From an uncultured Candidatus Peregrinibacteria bacterium (GTDB taxonomy: Bacteria; Patescibacteriota; Gracilibacteria; Peribacterales; Peribacteraceae), in assembly GCA_903825315.1 (NCBI GenBank), contig CAIKAD010000001.1:1-64000 (forward strand): DNA of 64,000 nt, written 5' to 3'. Below the pieces are notes generated by a model that did not search any database, had not been told where the DNA came from, and worked only from the letters and a program-made list of their open reading frames with translations. This document shows, piece after piece, positions 24,421 through 33,161 of this stretch. The position numbers were made by a program, and so were the translations under genes. Position 1 is the stretch's first letter. The number at the start of each line of letters is the position of its first letter.

Positions 24421-24801
24421 ATGCTTCGTATTTCCGGAGTCGTCCTTCCTGGCAAGAAACGAATCGAAATCGCTCTCACGTCCATTAAGGGCATCGGGCG
24501 CTCGCTCTCGCGCACCATTTTGGGCGAGCTGAACATCGACTTAAACGCGCATTCTGACAATCTCTCAGAGACAGATGCGGCACGCATCCGCGCGCGTGTG
24601 GAGAAGGAGCTCACGGAAGGCGAACTGATGCGCAAGGTTTCCATGGACATCAAACGGTTGCAGGACATCGGGACGTGGCGCGGCTACCGTCATCGTCGCA
24701 AGCTCCCGGTGAGAGGGCAAACTTCGCGCAGGAACGCGCGCACCAAGCGCGGCAAGAAGAAGACGGGTCTCTCCGGCCGCACGGTCCTTACCAAGACGTA
24801 A
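24421..24801 (+). CDS. rpsM: 30S ribosomal protein S13
   Basis: The 126-aa product is S13 (MLRISGVVLPGKKRIEIALT; TSIKGIGRSLSRTILGE; RHRRKLPVRGQTSRRNARTK). It sits in the 30S head and contacts P-site tRNA and the 50S subunit. Normal length and position after rpmJ; no Shine-Dalgarno sequence. Confidence 0.97.
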   Translation: MLRISGVVLPGKKRIEIALTSIKGIGRSLSRTILGELNIDLNAHSDNLSETDAARIRARVEKELTEGELMRKVSMDIKRLQDIGTWRGYRHRRKLPVRGQTSRRNARTKRGKKKTGLSGRTVLTKT

Positions 24802-24816
24802 ACCTTTTTCCTTTTC

Positions 24817-25311
24817 ATGATTCCCATGGCAGACGAGCAGAAGAAATCATCGGCAGCGGACATCCTCGCCAAGATCGACGCGGCGACCGGCGGCGCTTCA
24901 GATGCTCCTGCATCAGCAGAAAGTTCGGGCGATAAGCCGACCAAGCGCAAGAAGAGTAAGCGGCACGTGCCGCGCGCCCGCGCATGCATCCACGCTTCCG
25001 AGAATAACACCATCGTTACGTTTACGGACCCCGACGGCAATGTTCTCGGTTGGAGCTCGGCAGGGGCGTCCGGTTTTAAAGGCACACGCAAGTCCACGCC
25101 CTACGCCGCCAAGGTGGCAGCCGAAACGGCTTCCGCGAAGGTTAAGCCTCTCGGCGTTGAAGCTGTGGATGTGGAAGTCAAAGGCCTCGGGCCCGGTCGT
25201 GAGCAGGCTATCCGCGGGTTACAGGCAGCGGGGTTCAACCTGGAGTCCATTATCGATCTTACGCCCATTCCCCATGGAGGCTGCCGCCCCGCAGGACGGC
25301 GCCGTGTTTAA
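24817..25311 (+). CDS. rpsK: 30S ribosomal protein S11 with N-terminal extension
   Basis: The 164-aa product has the S11 core from about residue 45 ([58 protein letters not shown]), located at the 30S platform. The first ~45 residues are an Ala/Ser/Lys-rich extension, longer than usual. Start ATG is at 24817 or 24826. Confidence 0.96.
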   Translation: MIPMADEQKKSSAADILAKIDAATGGASDAPASAESSGDKPTKRKKSKRHVPRARACIHASENNTIVTFTDPDGNVLGWSSAGASGFKGTRKSTPYAAKVAAETASAKVKPLGVEAVDVEVKGLGPGREQAIRGLQAAGFNLESIIDLTPIPHGGCRPAGRRRV

Positions 25312-25357
25312 TTATTGACCGTACCCGCGAAGGGTGCGGCTCCTCTCACTCTGAACT

Positions 25358-25975
25358 ATGCGTTATACCGGTCCCAAAGCAAAGCGCGCCCGACGGCATG
25401 GCATGAACCTCTACGGCTCGGATAAGTATGACAAAATCCTGCAGCGCAAGCCGTACGGTCCCGGCAAGGGTCCGCGCGACAAGCAGCACGGACGTCCGTC
25501 GGAGTTCGGGCAGCAGCTCAGGGAGAAGCAGAAGGCGCGTGACATCTATGGGCTCTCCGAGAAACAGTTCCACCGCTACTACCTTGTGGCCACCAAGGTG
25601 TCCGGCCAGACGGGTGACGCTCTCAAGCGGCTTCTGGAGCGCCGGCTCGACAACGTGATCTTCCGCGCAGGGTTCGCCCGTACGCGCATGCAGGCGCGTC
25701 AGTTTGTCTCCCATGGGCTCTTTATGGTGGATGGACAGCGCGTCACAGTTCCCTCCTTCCAGGTGGAGATTGGCGAGGTGATCACCGCACGCCCGCAGAG
25801 CAAGATGTCACCCGTGTTCGCGCCCATTCTTGCGGCACACGAAAAGTACATGCCGCCTAACTGGCTTAAGGTGGATGCAGCGGGGATGCGCATCGAAGTA
25901 GCCGGGCAGCCCGGTCCGGAGCATGCGGAACAGGCGATCGATATCCGGCAGATTATTGAGTACTACTCTCGCTAA
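25358..25975 (+). CDS. rpsD: 30S ribosomal protein S4
   Basis: The 205-aa product is S4 with the S4 RNA-binding domain (LERRLDNVIFRAGFARTRMQ; ARQFVSHGLFMVDGQRV). It nucleates 30S assembly and affects fidelity. It is the zinc-free type: no N-terminal cysteine cluster is present. The AATTATTGACCGTA stretch upstream also occurs at 5470. Confidence 0.96.
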   Translation: MRYTGPKAKRARRHGMNLYGSDKYDKILQRKPYGPGKGPRDKQHGRPSEFGQQLREKQKARDIYGLSEKQFHRYYLVATKVSGQTGDALKRLLERRLDNVIFRAGFARTRMQARQFVSHGLFMVDGQRVTVPSFQVEIGEVITARPQSKMSPVFAPILAAHEKYMPPNWLKVDAAGMRIEVAGQPGPEHAEQAIDIRQIIEYYSR

Positions 25976-26034
25976 GCCCTCACTCCCCACCACGCTTTCT
26001 CTCCTCCCCTCCCTCCCATCTCCCCTTCCTCGTT

Positions 26035-27030
26035 ATGCACATCATTCAGGAAGAAATCGGGCTACCGACATTCTCCACCGCACCTGCCAAGAAGGGTGAC
26101 GACAGCCGTGCAGTGTTTACCATTGCCCCGTTGCCGCCCGGTTACGGGATGACGCTGGGAAATGCCCTCCGGCGCGTCCTCTTGAGCAGCCTTCCCGGTG
26201 CTGCAGTAACGTCCCTCCGCATTGCGGGCGTGCAGCATGAGTACACCACTATCAAGGGCGTGCGGGAATCTGTGATGGATATCGGCCTCAACTTTAAATC
26301 CCTGCGTCTGCGCAAGCACAGCAAGGATCCGGAGGTTATCAGCCTCTCTGCTAAAGGTCCCGCCGTGGTTACAGCAAAGGACCTCAAAGTGAGTTCCGAC
26401 ATCGAAGTTCTCAATCCCGATCTCGTCCTCGTTTCGCTGGAGAAGGGGGCATCCTTCGATATGGACATCACTGTGGAGAAGGGCGTGGGATACTCCGCCG
26501 CTTCCGAGCGCAATAAGAAGCAGAACGAACCGGGCCTCATCTACGTAGATGCCATCTATAGTCCGGTCGTTAAAGTGCAGTTCGACATCACTCCCGCCCG
26601 TGTAGGACAGCGCACCGATCTCGAAAAGCTCACGATGGACGTGGAGACGAGCGGCTCCCTCACGGCGCAGGAATCGGTGCAATTCGCCTCGCAGCTGCTC
26701 CAGAGCTACTTCAGCTACTTCGCCTCGGACAAGAAGATGGTGGAGCCGGAATTTATCGCCGATTTCAGTCGCGCGGGAGCGCAGCAGGTGGAGGATGCGA
26801 CGCATGCTCCCGTCAAGGAGAGCTACACCCCCATCGAAATCCTCAACTTCTCGCCACGCACCCTTAATGCCCTCATCAATGCGGGCGTAGGTTCCATTGA
26901 GCAGCTCACGAAGTGCACGGAAGCGACACTTTCCAACTTCCGCGGCTTTGGCGCTAAGGCGCTCGATGAGGTCAAGAAGACCCTGGCAGACCGCGGCCTC
27001 AAACTTGCGGATGAATCCCTGGACGCGTAA
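26035..27030 (+). CDS. rpoA: RNA polymerase alpha subunit
   Basis: The 331-aa product has the N-terminal dimerisation domain (LPPGYGMTLGNALRRVLLSS, the conserved assembly helix), the insert domain and the C-terminal domain (SPRTLNALINAGVGSIEQLT; LSNFRGFGAKALDEVKKTL) that binds UP elements and activators. Length is normal. Typical alpha-operon position between rpsD and rplQ. Confidence 0.97.
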   Translation: MHIIQEEIGLPTFSTAPAKKGDDSRAVFTIAPLPPGYGMTLGNALRRVLLSSLPGAAVTSLRIAGVQHEYTTIKGVRESVMDIGLNFKSLRLRKHSKDPEVISLSAKGPAVVTAKDLKVSSDIEVLNPDLVLVSLEKGASFDMDITVEKGVGYSAASERNKKQNEPGLIYVDAIYSPVVKVQFDITPARVGQRTDLEKLTMDVETSGSLTAQESVQFASQLLQSYFSYFASDKKMVEPEFIADFSRAGAQQVEDATHAPVKESYTPIEILNFSPRTLNALINAGVGSIEQLTKCTEATLSNFRGFGAKALDEVKKTLADRGLKLADESLDA

Positions 27031-27065
27031 GCCGTCCTCCTGCACACTGTCGCCCCTTTTCCTTC

Positions 27066-27518
27066 ATGAGACATCGTCAATCCCGCCGCCGGCTCCGTTA
27101 CAAACCCGCCCATAGCAGGGCGCTCCAGCGCAATCTGGTGACATCGCTTCTCCTGTACGAATCCGTCCGCACCACCAAGAAGCGCGCGGAGGTCATCCGG
27201 CCGCTCGTGGACCGCATTATTACAACGGCCAAGACCAAGACGCCGCATGTTGCCATCCGTTCCATCAATGCTTTCGTCACGCACAAGAATGCCTGCCGTA
27301 AGACCATGGAGGTTCTCAAGCAGCGCTATGCCACCCGCACGTCGGGATTTACGCGCATGGTGCCGCTCGGAAGCCGCTTTGGGGACGGTGCTGAAGTGGT
27401 CACGTTGCAGTTGATTGACGCGCAGGGTGTGGAGAAGGCTCCCATCAAGGGGGACAAGGATGCCGGCAAGGCATCGGCTTCCAAGAAGACCAAGAAGGTT
27501 TCTACCGTTTCCGCCTGA
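27066..27518 (+). CDS. rplQ: 50S ribosomal protein L17 with Lys-rich tail
   Basis: The 150-aa product begins MRHRQSRRRLRYKPAHSRAL and contains LLLYESVRTTKKRAEVIRPL, typical of L17 at the tunnel exit. About 30 residues at the C-terminus (KGDKDAGKASASKKTKKVST) extend beyond the usual protein. Confidence 0.95.
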   Translation: MRHRQSRRRLRYKPAHSRALQRNLVTSLLLYESVRTTKKRAEVIRPLVDRIITTAKTKTPHVAIRSINAFVTHKNACRKTMEVLKQRYATRTSGFTRMVPLGSRFGDGAEVVTLQLIDAQGVEKAPIKGDKDAGKASASKKTKKVSTVSA

Positions 27519-27520
27519 TC

Positions 27521-27949
27521 ATGAAGACTACGACTATTCCCGTATCGGCCCCCACCTGGTTCCTTCTGGATGCCACGGATCAGATTCCGGGGCGCGTGTC
27601 CGCGGCCGTGGCACACGTGCTGCGCGGCAAGCATAAGCCCACTTTTTCTCCGCATCAGCTCTGTGGCGATCATGTGATTGTCCTTAACGTGGAAAAGCTC
27701 AAGATCCATCCCAAGAAGGCCATCAACAAGCTCTACCACTCGCACAGCGGATACCTGGGCAGCCTCAAGACCAAGACGATGGGCAAGATGATGGAAGAAA
27801 CGCCAGAGGAGGTGATCCGCAAGGCCGTGTATGGCATGTTGCCCCGCAACCGCCTTCGCCTGCAGATGATGAAGCGCATCCATATCTTCCAGGGCACCGA
27901 GCACCCGTATGCTCCGCAGAAGCCCGTTCCTTTCAACGTTGAGTTATGA
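27521..27949 (+). CDS. rplM: 50S ribosomal protein L13
   Basis: The 142-aa product is L13 (WFLLDATDQIPGRVSAAVAH; LCGDHVIVLNVEKLKI; KAVYGMLPRNRLRLQMMKRI), an early 50S assembly protein. Its stop overlaps the rpsI start (ATGA), so the pair is translationally coupled. Confidence 0.97.
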   Translation: MKTTTIPVSAPTWFLLDATDQIPGRVSAAVAHVLRGKHKPTFSPHQLCGDHVIVLNVEKLKIHPKKAINKLYHSHSGYLGSLKTKTMGKMMEETPEEVIRKAVYGMLPRNRLRLQMMKRIHIFQGTEHPYAPQKPVPFNVEL

Positions 27950-28359
27950 CCACCGAGACCACCAAGAAGCGGCAGTTCTTCTGGAGCGTTGGCAAGCGCA
28001 AGACCGCCATTGCCCACGTGCGCATGTACCCCGAGGGGTCCGGCGATGTCACCATCAACGGCCGGAAGATGAAGGAGTACTTCCTCACGCCGTTCCAGAT
28101 GGAGAACGCCCTTGCGCCGCTGGCACTCGTGGAAAAGAAAAACGCTTTCGATATCGACGCCGAGATCGTCGGTGGGGGAAAGTCCTCCCAGTCCGATGCG
28201 TTGCGCCACGGCATTAGCCGCGCGCTGCTTCTCGTTAACCCCGATTTCCGTCCGGATCTTAAGCGGGCGGGCTTCCTCCGTCGCGACGCGCGCATCAAGG
28301 AGCGCAAGAAGCCGGGACTCAAGAGAGCCCGCAGGGCGCCGCAGTGGCAGAAGCGTTAA
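27946..28359 (+). CDS. rpsI: 30S ribosomal protein S9
   Basis: The 137-aa product is S9 (FFWSVGKRKTAIAHVRMYPE; GKSSQSDALRHGISRALL; KKPGLKRARRAPQWQKR). The conserved basic C-terminus reaches the P-site tRNA; it ends in KR as usual. It closes the ribosomal super-operon. Confidence 0.97.
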   Translation: MTTETTKKRQFFWSVGKRKTAIAHVRMYPEGSGDVTINGRKMKEYFLTPFQMENALAPLALVEKKNAFDIDAEIVGGGKSSQSDALRHGISRALLLVNPDFRPDLKRAGFLRRDARIKERKKPGLKRARRAPQWQKR

Positions 28360-28483
28360 TGTGAGTGTTGTGAATGTTACTTGGTTACTCGGTTATTTGG
28401 TAAGTCCGCTCCGGACATTTCCATACTGCAATTTTATGTGACCCAATATCCAAGCGTTCAATTTTGGCTTAGGTAAAAGAAAC

Positions 28484-28511
28484 TTGACATACTAATAATT
28501 CTATGTATGAT
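28484..28511 (+). promoter_or_regulatory. Near-consensus promoter with almost no leader
   Basis: TTGACA (28484-28489) and TATGAT (28506-28511) are 16 nt apart in an AT-rich stretch. The ATG at 28523 is 11 nt after the -10 box, leaving about four leader bases. Confidence 0.75.
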
Positions 28512-28522
28512 ATTCATCAACT

Positions 28523-28990
28523 ATGACGTCCCTCTCTCCCACCTTCCACGGTTTTCATTCGTCCTTTGCCGTAACGACACTGGCGATGATTCTTCTGACC
28601 CTCTCCGTTCCGCTGTCCGCGGAAGCTGCGGCAGGTGGCGGGGGTGGCAGAGGGGGGAGGACAAGCGTGTCCGTTTCAGCGTCTGTTTCCACGGCAGGGT
28701 CGTGTGGCGGTGCGGAAAAGGGAGGTCACAGGGGTCGCAATACGCGGCAAATCTCGATACTGGCGGAAAAGCTCTACAAGAGTTATGCCGAAGAGGGTAC
28801 CAGCGATAGGCAGTACCTTTGCGCGGTCAAGGGTATCGCGGGGAGCACCAGCGACGAGGACGTCATCCAGTGGCTTGCCTCCTACCTCTCCAGGCTCATA
28901 GGGAAGGACGAGGCGGACATTGCAGATGTGCTGAATGGCAAGACATCCTGTAACGGTGCGTCATCAAAGGTCGTTCTGCGGTTGCGTTGA
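28523..28990 (+). CDS. Small secreted protein, unknown function
   Basis: The 155-aa product has a signal peptide (FAVTTLAMILLTLSVPLSAEA) followed by a Gly-rich stretch. The globular part of ~100 residues holds three cysteines (SCGGAEKG, YLCAVKG, SCNGASS), so one disulfide is possible in the exported form. No family is recognised. A very good promoter sits directly upstream, which suggests strong expression as a single gene. The next gene is convergent. Confidence 0.72.
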   Translation: MTSLSPTFHGFHSSFAVTTLAMILLTLSVPLSAEAAAGGGGGRGGRTSVSVSASVSTAGSCGGAEKGGHRGRNTRQISILAEKLYKSYAEEGTSDRQYLCAVKGIAGSTSDEDVIQWLASYLSRLIGKDEADIADVLNGKTSCNGASSKVVLRLR

Positions 28991-29064
28991 TCTTCAACGA
29001 GCCCATCCGGTTACGCCATGCACCGCAGACAAAAAAGAGGGTATAGGAACGCGATGAATCCCAT

Positions 29065-29424
29065 TCATACTCCGATCGTCAATTTTACATAATACAGCGT
29101 CTTGCCCTCATCCGTGTCCAGGATGAACGTGGCGTCGAGGCAGGAGAGTTGCATGATGGTTTGGCACATTTTGAGAAGCATGGCGGGCGGGATCGTAACC
29201 CCGGCTTCCAGACATGTGGCGCAGAGGCCCGCAGCATCCCGGGAGCGGAGGTAAGGATCGCCCTTTTCCAGGATCACGTTGCGGAGGGATTCCTGCACCA
29301 TCACCACGTAACGTTCCACGAAGGGTTCCAAATCTTCCACGGGAATTGCATGTACTTCCGGGAGGGCCTGAACGATATCCAGGTCGCTTCGGATGGCGTG
29401 CGCGATGCAGGCTTCAATGGACAT
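29065..29424 (-). CDS. Hypothetical protein, 119 aa
   Basis: The product (MSIEACIAHAIRSDLDIVQA...) is an all-helical-looking soluble protein with a C-terminal beta part (SCLDATFILDTDEGKTLYYV). A CATC pair near residue 74 might bind a metal. No family is recognised. The frame is open to 29595, but the upstream part is AT-rich and not protein-like, so the ATG at 29424 is used. Two identical 10-bp repeats lie just upstream of the start. Confidence 0.6.
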   Translation of the reverse strand: MSIEACIAHAIRSDLDIVQALPEVHAIPVEDLEPFVERYVVMVQESLRNVILEKGDPYLRSRDAAGLCATCLEAGVTIPPAMLLKMCQTIMQLSCLDATFILDTDEGKTLYYVKLTIGV

Positions 29425-29440
29425 GTGTTTGTGTGTTGTT

Positions 29441-29470
29441 AAATCCGAATATGATACCAAAAATCCGAAT
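29441..29470 (-). promoter_or_regulatory. Direct repeats flanking a possible -10 box
   Basis: AAATCCGAAT occurs at 29441-29450 and 29461-29470, exactly 20 bp apart. The spacer reads ATGATACCAA, which on the minus strand contains TATCAT, a possible -10 box for the gene starting at 29424. Two sites on one helix face would suit a dimeric regulator. Confidence 0.4.
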
Positions 29471-29663
29471 TTTATGAAAGGGTTTAGCCCTAGAGAAAGC
29501 GGAGAAGTCTTGCTATTGATCTGAACTGTTGCGGACTGGTTCTTTAGTACCGACAGTATCGTCCGATATTCAATGAGTGCCCTATGCGGAGCCACTTTCT
29601 TGGTTCTCCCGGAACAGGGATTCCTATGATGGAAATGGACATCAGAAACATCCCGGTCAACGA

Positions 29664-29689
29664 AAGAGAGCCCCTTGCGAGGCTCTCTT
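29664..29689 (-). terminator. Terminator of the large surface-protein gene
   Basis: AAGAGAGCC (29664-29672) and GGCTCTCTT (29681-29689) form a perfect 9-bp stem. On the minus strand it is followed by TTTCGTT. It lies 22 nt after the stop of the large beta-repeat protein. Confidence 0.6.
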
Positions 29690-29711
29690 GAAAGGCATGG
29701 AAAAGTTCAGC

Positions 29712-31739
29712 TTACTTTCCTTTGTTCTGGCGGGCGTTCTTGCGCTGGAGAACCCGCTCGAGGAGTGCCTTAACGCGGACGTCGCGGCGCGCTTTGGCAT
29801 TGGCCTTGAGCTGCTCGGAGCGCTGTTTCGGCGTGAGCTTCTCTCCCGGCACGAGGCGCGTGGGCTGTAGCGGATTTGGGGAAACGGTCGTGGGGACCAC
29901 GTTGGTCGTGGAAGTTCTCCTGCCTCCCCCTCCGCCACCTCCGCCACCACCACTACTACTTCCCGTTGTTGATGTCGAGGTTGAGCTACTGGGCACGCGG
30001 AAGAGCGCAGTTGTTGTAGAGGCAAGGCCATCCTGGGAATCCGTGTAGGTAGCGGTGAGGTCCTTAACCGTAGTGCTCTCGACGGTGCCGTTCGAAGCGG
30101 TGGCGGATACGGCTGATGTTTCGATATAACCCTGGAAGACGCCGGAGGTATTGCTGGTCTCGGAGAGGCCGAGCGTTTCCGAGTCTCCGTCGGTGAGGGT
30201 GATGGTAACGGAGAGGCTGTCAGCGGTCGTTCCGCTTACGTTCGCATCTTCATCAGTGATGCTGAAGTAGATGGGGGTACCGGCAGAGGGCGTGGGGCCG
30301 GCAGCCGTATATAGGGAATTCATAATCGCGAGCGCGGAGGCGGGCTGGTGGTAGAGCTTGCCCGTTCCCTGCTGGGTGAGCGTACCGTAGTTGTGGAACG
30401 TGATGGTGGTACCCGTGAGGATGAGCGTGGTGGGGATAATCAGCGTCGCGCCCGTATTAATCTGCAGGGTGGTGGAAACCGTGGCATGGTCACCCAGCGT
30501 AGCGCTTGTGGAAGAACCGACGTAGAGGGTGGGAATGGACTGGCCGTCGATGTCGAAGGTCTGTGTCGTTCCATTCAATGTGAGGGTGCCTGTTTTGGTG
30601 ATCGTCGCTGCGTCGTTGACCGTCAGGTCTCCTCCAATTGTCATATCGGTATTGGAGGCGAGAGTGGCTTGTGCGGCGTTTGCCAGGGTCACACTACCCT
30701 CAATCACCGATGTTTCGGTGTTGGTAGTAAGGTCCAGGTTGCCGAGCGTAATGATGAGGCTGCCGGAGAGGTTCAACTGGCTGTCGGCCAGAACCACTAC
30801 GTTATCTGTTGTGGAAACGGATTTATTGATCGTGAGGCTGTAGATGGACTGACCGTCCAGATCCAGGTTCTGGTTGGCGCCGCCATTGAGGGTGAGGACC
30901 CCCGCCGTGACGGCGAGTATGGCATCGTCTCCCACAAGGAAGCTGCCGCTGACGGTGAGGTTCTGATCCGTGGTGAGCGTCGACTGGGCATTGCTGGCCA
31001 GAACGACCCCGCTCTCCGTCACCATGGCGACATTGTTCGTATTAAGGTCCAGATTTCCCTGTGTAACAAGGAGGGCGCCGGAGAGGTTGAGGCCGCCGGC
31101 GGCCGTGACGGCAATATCATCACTCGTCCCGCCTCCGGTGTTGTTGAGAGTGAGGCCTCTAAGCGACAGACGAACCGTATTACCAAAGGTCACAGCCTGG
31201 TCCGTTTTGCCGGTAAAGAGGAGGGTGCCGGTAGAGAGGAAGGTGGAGGCAAGATTGGTAATACTCACTGTAGCCCCCGAAAGGTTGATGTTCCTGGCGC
31301 TGCGGAGCATTCCACCAGTTTGCGTATAGGCGCCGCCTACTGAGAGCGTGCCGGTACCTGTAACGATTTTGCCGCTCCCAAACCGCAGTGCGCCGCGGAC
31401 AAAGAGCGAACCCGTGCTGTACACGATGGAGCCCGTCCATACATTGCTCAGCGTAAGAGCCCCGACCGTAACATTGCTCCGAATCCTCACGGTGGTGCCG
31501 GAGGAAAGCAGGACGGCAGTATCGCTTGCGCCGGGAACGACGTTGGCACCGCTATGGCCCTTGGGGAGAGTGGACCAGCAGCTGGGATTCTCCCAGTTGA
31601 TATTGGAGCCGCTGCCTGCCCAGTAGTACGTGGCGGCATGGGCACGAGAGAAGAAGAGGAGGGAGCCGGCGAGCAGGGCCACTGCCAAAAGCAGTGTACG
31701 CACGTGCGCACGCAGTCCCCCAAAGAGAGTGAACTCCAT
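29712..31739 (-). CDS. Large secreted beta-repeat surface protein
   Basis: The product (~675 aa) has a signal peptide (TLLLAVALLAGSLLFFSRAHA) and then many Thr/Asn/Gly-rich units such as GNLDLNTN and LTLNGGANQNLDLDGQSIYS, each ~45-80 residues, typical of right-handed beta-helix or autotransporter-adhesin-like proteins. A domain with ITDEDANVSGTTADSLSVTI resembles an Ig-like fold. A ten-Gly linker separates it from a basic C-terminus (AKARRDVRVKALLERV). It is likely displayed on the cell surface. ATG 31739 gives a better signal peptide than ATG 31769. No sortase-type motif is seen. Confidence 0.72.
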   Translation of the reverse strand: MEFTLFGGLRAHVRTLLLAVALLAGSLLFFSRAHAATYYWAGSGSNINWENPSCWSTLPKGHSGANVVPGASDTAVLLSSGTTVRIRSNVTVGALTLSNVWTGSIVYSTGSLFVRGALRFGSGKIVTGTGTLSVGGAYTQTGGMLRSARNINLSGATVSITNLASTFLSTGTLLFTGKTDQAVTFGNTVRLSLRGLTLNNTGGGTSDDIAVTAAGGLNLSGALLVTQGNLDLNTNNVAMVTESGVVLASNAQSTLTTDQNLTVSGSFLVGDDAILAVTAGVLTLNGGANQNLDLDGQSIYSLTINKSVSTTDNVVVLADSQLNLSGSLIITLGNLDLTTNTETSVIEGSVTLANAAQATLASNTDMTIGGDLTVNDAATITKTGTLTLNGTTQTFDIDGQSIPTLYVGSSTSATLGDHATVSTTLQINTGATLIIPTTLILTGTTITFHNYGTLTQQGTGKLYHQPASALAIMNSLYTAAGPTPSAGTPIYFSITDEDANVSGTTADSLSVTITLTDGDSETLGLSETSNTSGVFQGYIETSAVSATASNGTVESTTVKDLTATYTDSQDGLASTTTALFRVPSSSTSTSTTGSSSGGGGGGGGGGRRTSTTNVVPTTVSPNPLQPTRLVPGEKLTPKQRSEQLKANAKARRDVRVKALLERVLQRKNARQNKGK

Positions 31740-31850
31740 ACGAGGGGTGGGGTTATAGATGGCGCTCATTATGCAAAATACTTACTTCGATCCGCAATCA
31801 AACGTCCTTTCGTATACGTACAACCTGTGCTGTAGTGCTTTTAAGCACTG

Positions 31851-32300
31851 TTAATTGACTGCCATGATGTTCAGCGTCTTTTCCGATAAGGGCGCAACAA
31901 TGACAGTGCGCCCTTTCCAGTCTTTACCGATCAGATAACCGGTTACATCCCCTTCGGCGAGGGGATCGTTAGGGATATCCGCAAGGTACCTGGGAGCGAG
32001 AAAAGATAGGTCCAGTCCATCGGCACATCCGGGGGCAGTGCTCTGGCAGATAGGGCTGTAGGTGGCGGGGAGGGTGATGGGAAGTTTGCCATTCTCAATG
32101 AGGTACTGACTGACGGCGTTCACGATGGCCAAGACATCGCTCTGGCGTTTGGTATCGTGTGCACGGCTGAGGTGTTCCCGTGGGTTGATGGCGTTGACGA
32201 CAACGAACGACAGGAGGCCCACGATGCCGATGACTAGGAGAACTTCCACAAGAGTGAAGCCCTCTCGTCGGGAGATGCGAAGATCAAGAGCAGAAACCAT
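31851..32300 (-). CDS. Type IV pilin-like / pseudopilin protein
   Basis: The 149-aa product has a prepilin signal: basic leader with RREG, then FTLVEVLLVIGIVGLLSFVV, cleavable before F with Glu at position 5. This hydrophobic helix packs the pilus core; the rest forms the globular head. PICQSTAPGC provides a likely disulfide. Proteins of this type form type IV pili or type II secretion pseudopili and need a prepilin peptidase encoded elsewhere. No pilus assembly gene is adjacent. Confidence 0.85.
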   Translation of the reverse strand: MVSALDLRISRREGFTLVEVLLVIGIVGLLSFVVVNAINPREHLSRAHDTKRQSDVLAIVNAVSQYLIENGKLPITLPATYSPICQSTAPGCADGLDLSFLAPRYLADIPNDPLAEGDVTGYLIGKDWKGRTVIVAPLSEKTLNIMAVN

Positions 32301-32530
32301 ACGGAGAAGTACGGCGGAAGAACAGGAGAACTTTCGTTCGAATGTCGCGCAAAGTCAACCGCCGGGTGTTGCCGTTTTGGGAAGAATGTGAGAGCGCAGA
32401 TTACTCACGCCTCAGTGGAGGGTGTGGGGAAATCGCGGTTGTCGTGACGCGTGAGGGCAGTCCTGTTTCCGTCGTGGTAAAGACCGCCAGGCGCTCTTCA
32501 TAGCTTTTCTGGCTCCTATTCCTCTTTCAG

Positions 32531-32559
32531 AAAAGTCCCCCGCATTCCGTGGGAGGACT
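32531..32559 (-). terminator. Terminator of the cupredoxin gene
   Basis: On the minus strand AGTCCTCCCACGG can pair with GCGGGGGACT around a short loop and is followed by TTTTCT. It lies 20 nt after the stop codon at 32580. The stem has one or two mismatches. Confidence 0.5.
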
Positions 32560-32579
32560 CCTGACCGTTGCAGTAGCGG

Positions 32580-33086
32580 TTATTGGATGATGATCTGGCC
32601 CGTCATGTCGCGGTGGCCCGGTCCGCACGGGATGCCGCAGCGGAAATCGTAGACGCCCGCAGTGCCCGTAGGAACCGGAATATCCACAGTCTGTCCTTCT
32701 GGAACAATGGTGTCGATGCCGAGTGCCGTGCTCTGGAAGCTATGTTCTCCTGCGATATTTGTGAGGCGGATGATGACGTTCTCGCCTTTCTTGAAGGTGA
32801 CGACGTTGGGTGCGAACTGGAAATTGCTGACATCCATGGTGAGCACGCGGGGCTGCGTTTGCGCGGGAGTGCTGGAGAGGGGACGAGATGTTGAAGCAGT
32901 GGCGTTGGATGTTGGATTGGTGGAGGCTGTTCCTGTCTCGCGGGACGACGAGATTTGCTGGGCTGCGGATGATGAAGAGGCGGGGTCGTAGGCGGAAGGC
33001 GGCGCGGTGCTCGTGTCGCTGCATGCCGCGAGGAGGAGAAGACCCGCAACGGAGGCGGGGAGAAGAAGATACGTTGTCTTTCTCAT
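32580..33086 (-). CDS. Lipoprotein with CuA-type cupredoxin domain
   Basis: The 168-aa product starts with a lipoprotein signal (LLLPASVAGLLLLAAC), then a Ser/Thr-rich stalk of ~60 residues. The C-terminal ~95 residues form a cupredoxin. Its metal site reads H (GEHSF) and then CGIPCGPGHRDM, which fits CX3CX3HX2M, the binuclear CuA motif of cytochrome oxidase subunit II and nitrous-oxide reductase. No transmembrane helices or other oxidase genes are nearby, so it is probably an anchored electron-transfer or copper protein rather than an oxidase subunit. Confidence 0.82.
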   Translation of the reverse strand: MRKTTYLLLPASVAGLLLLAACSDTSTAPPSAYDPASSSSAAQQISSSRETGTASTNPTSNATASTSRPLSSTPAQTQPRVLTMDVSNFQFAPNVVTFKKGENVIIRLTNIAGEHSFQSTALGIDTIVPEGQTVDIPVPTGTAGVYDFRCGIPCGPGHRDMTGQIIIQ

Positions 33087-33161
33087 GTGTGATGATGGAG
33101 GAGGAGATAGAAAGCAGTCGTTTGGGTGCAGAATAGAATAAGGAGGTTACGGTGATATTAA

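Noticed and set aside
30348-31343. 331-codon plus-strand frame opposite the large beta-repeat protein
   Set aside because: It is the antisense of a repetitive coding region; the minus-strand frame has a signal peptide and regular beta repeats, the plus-strand frame has neither.
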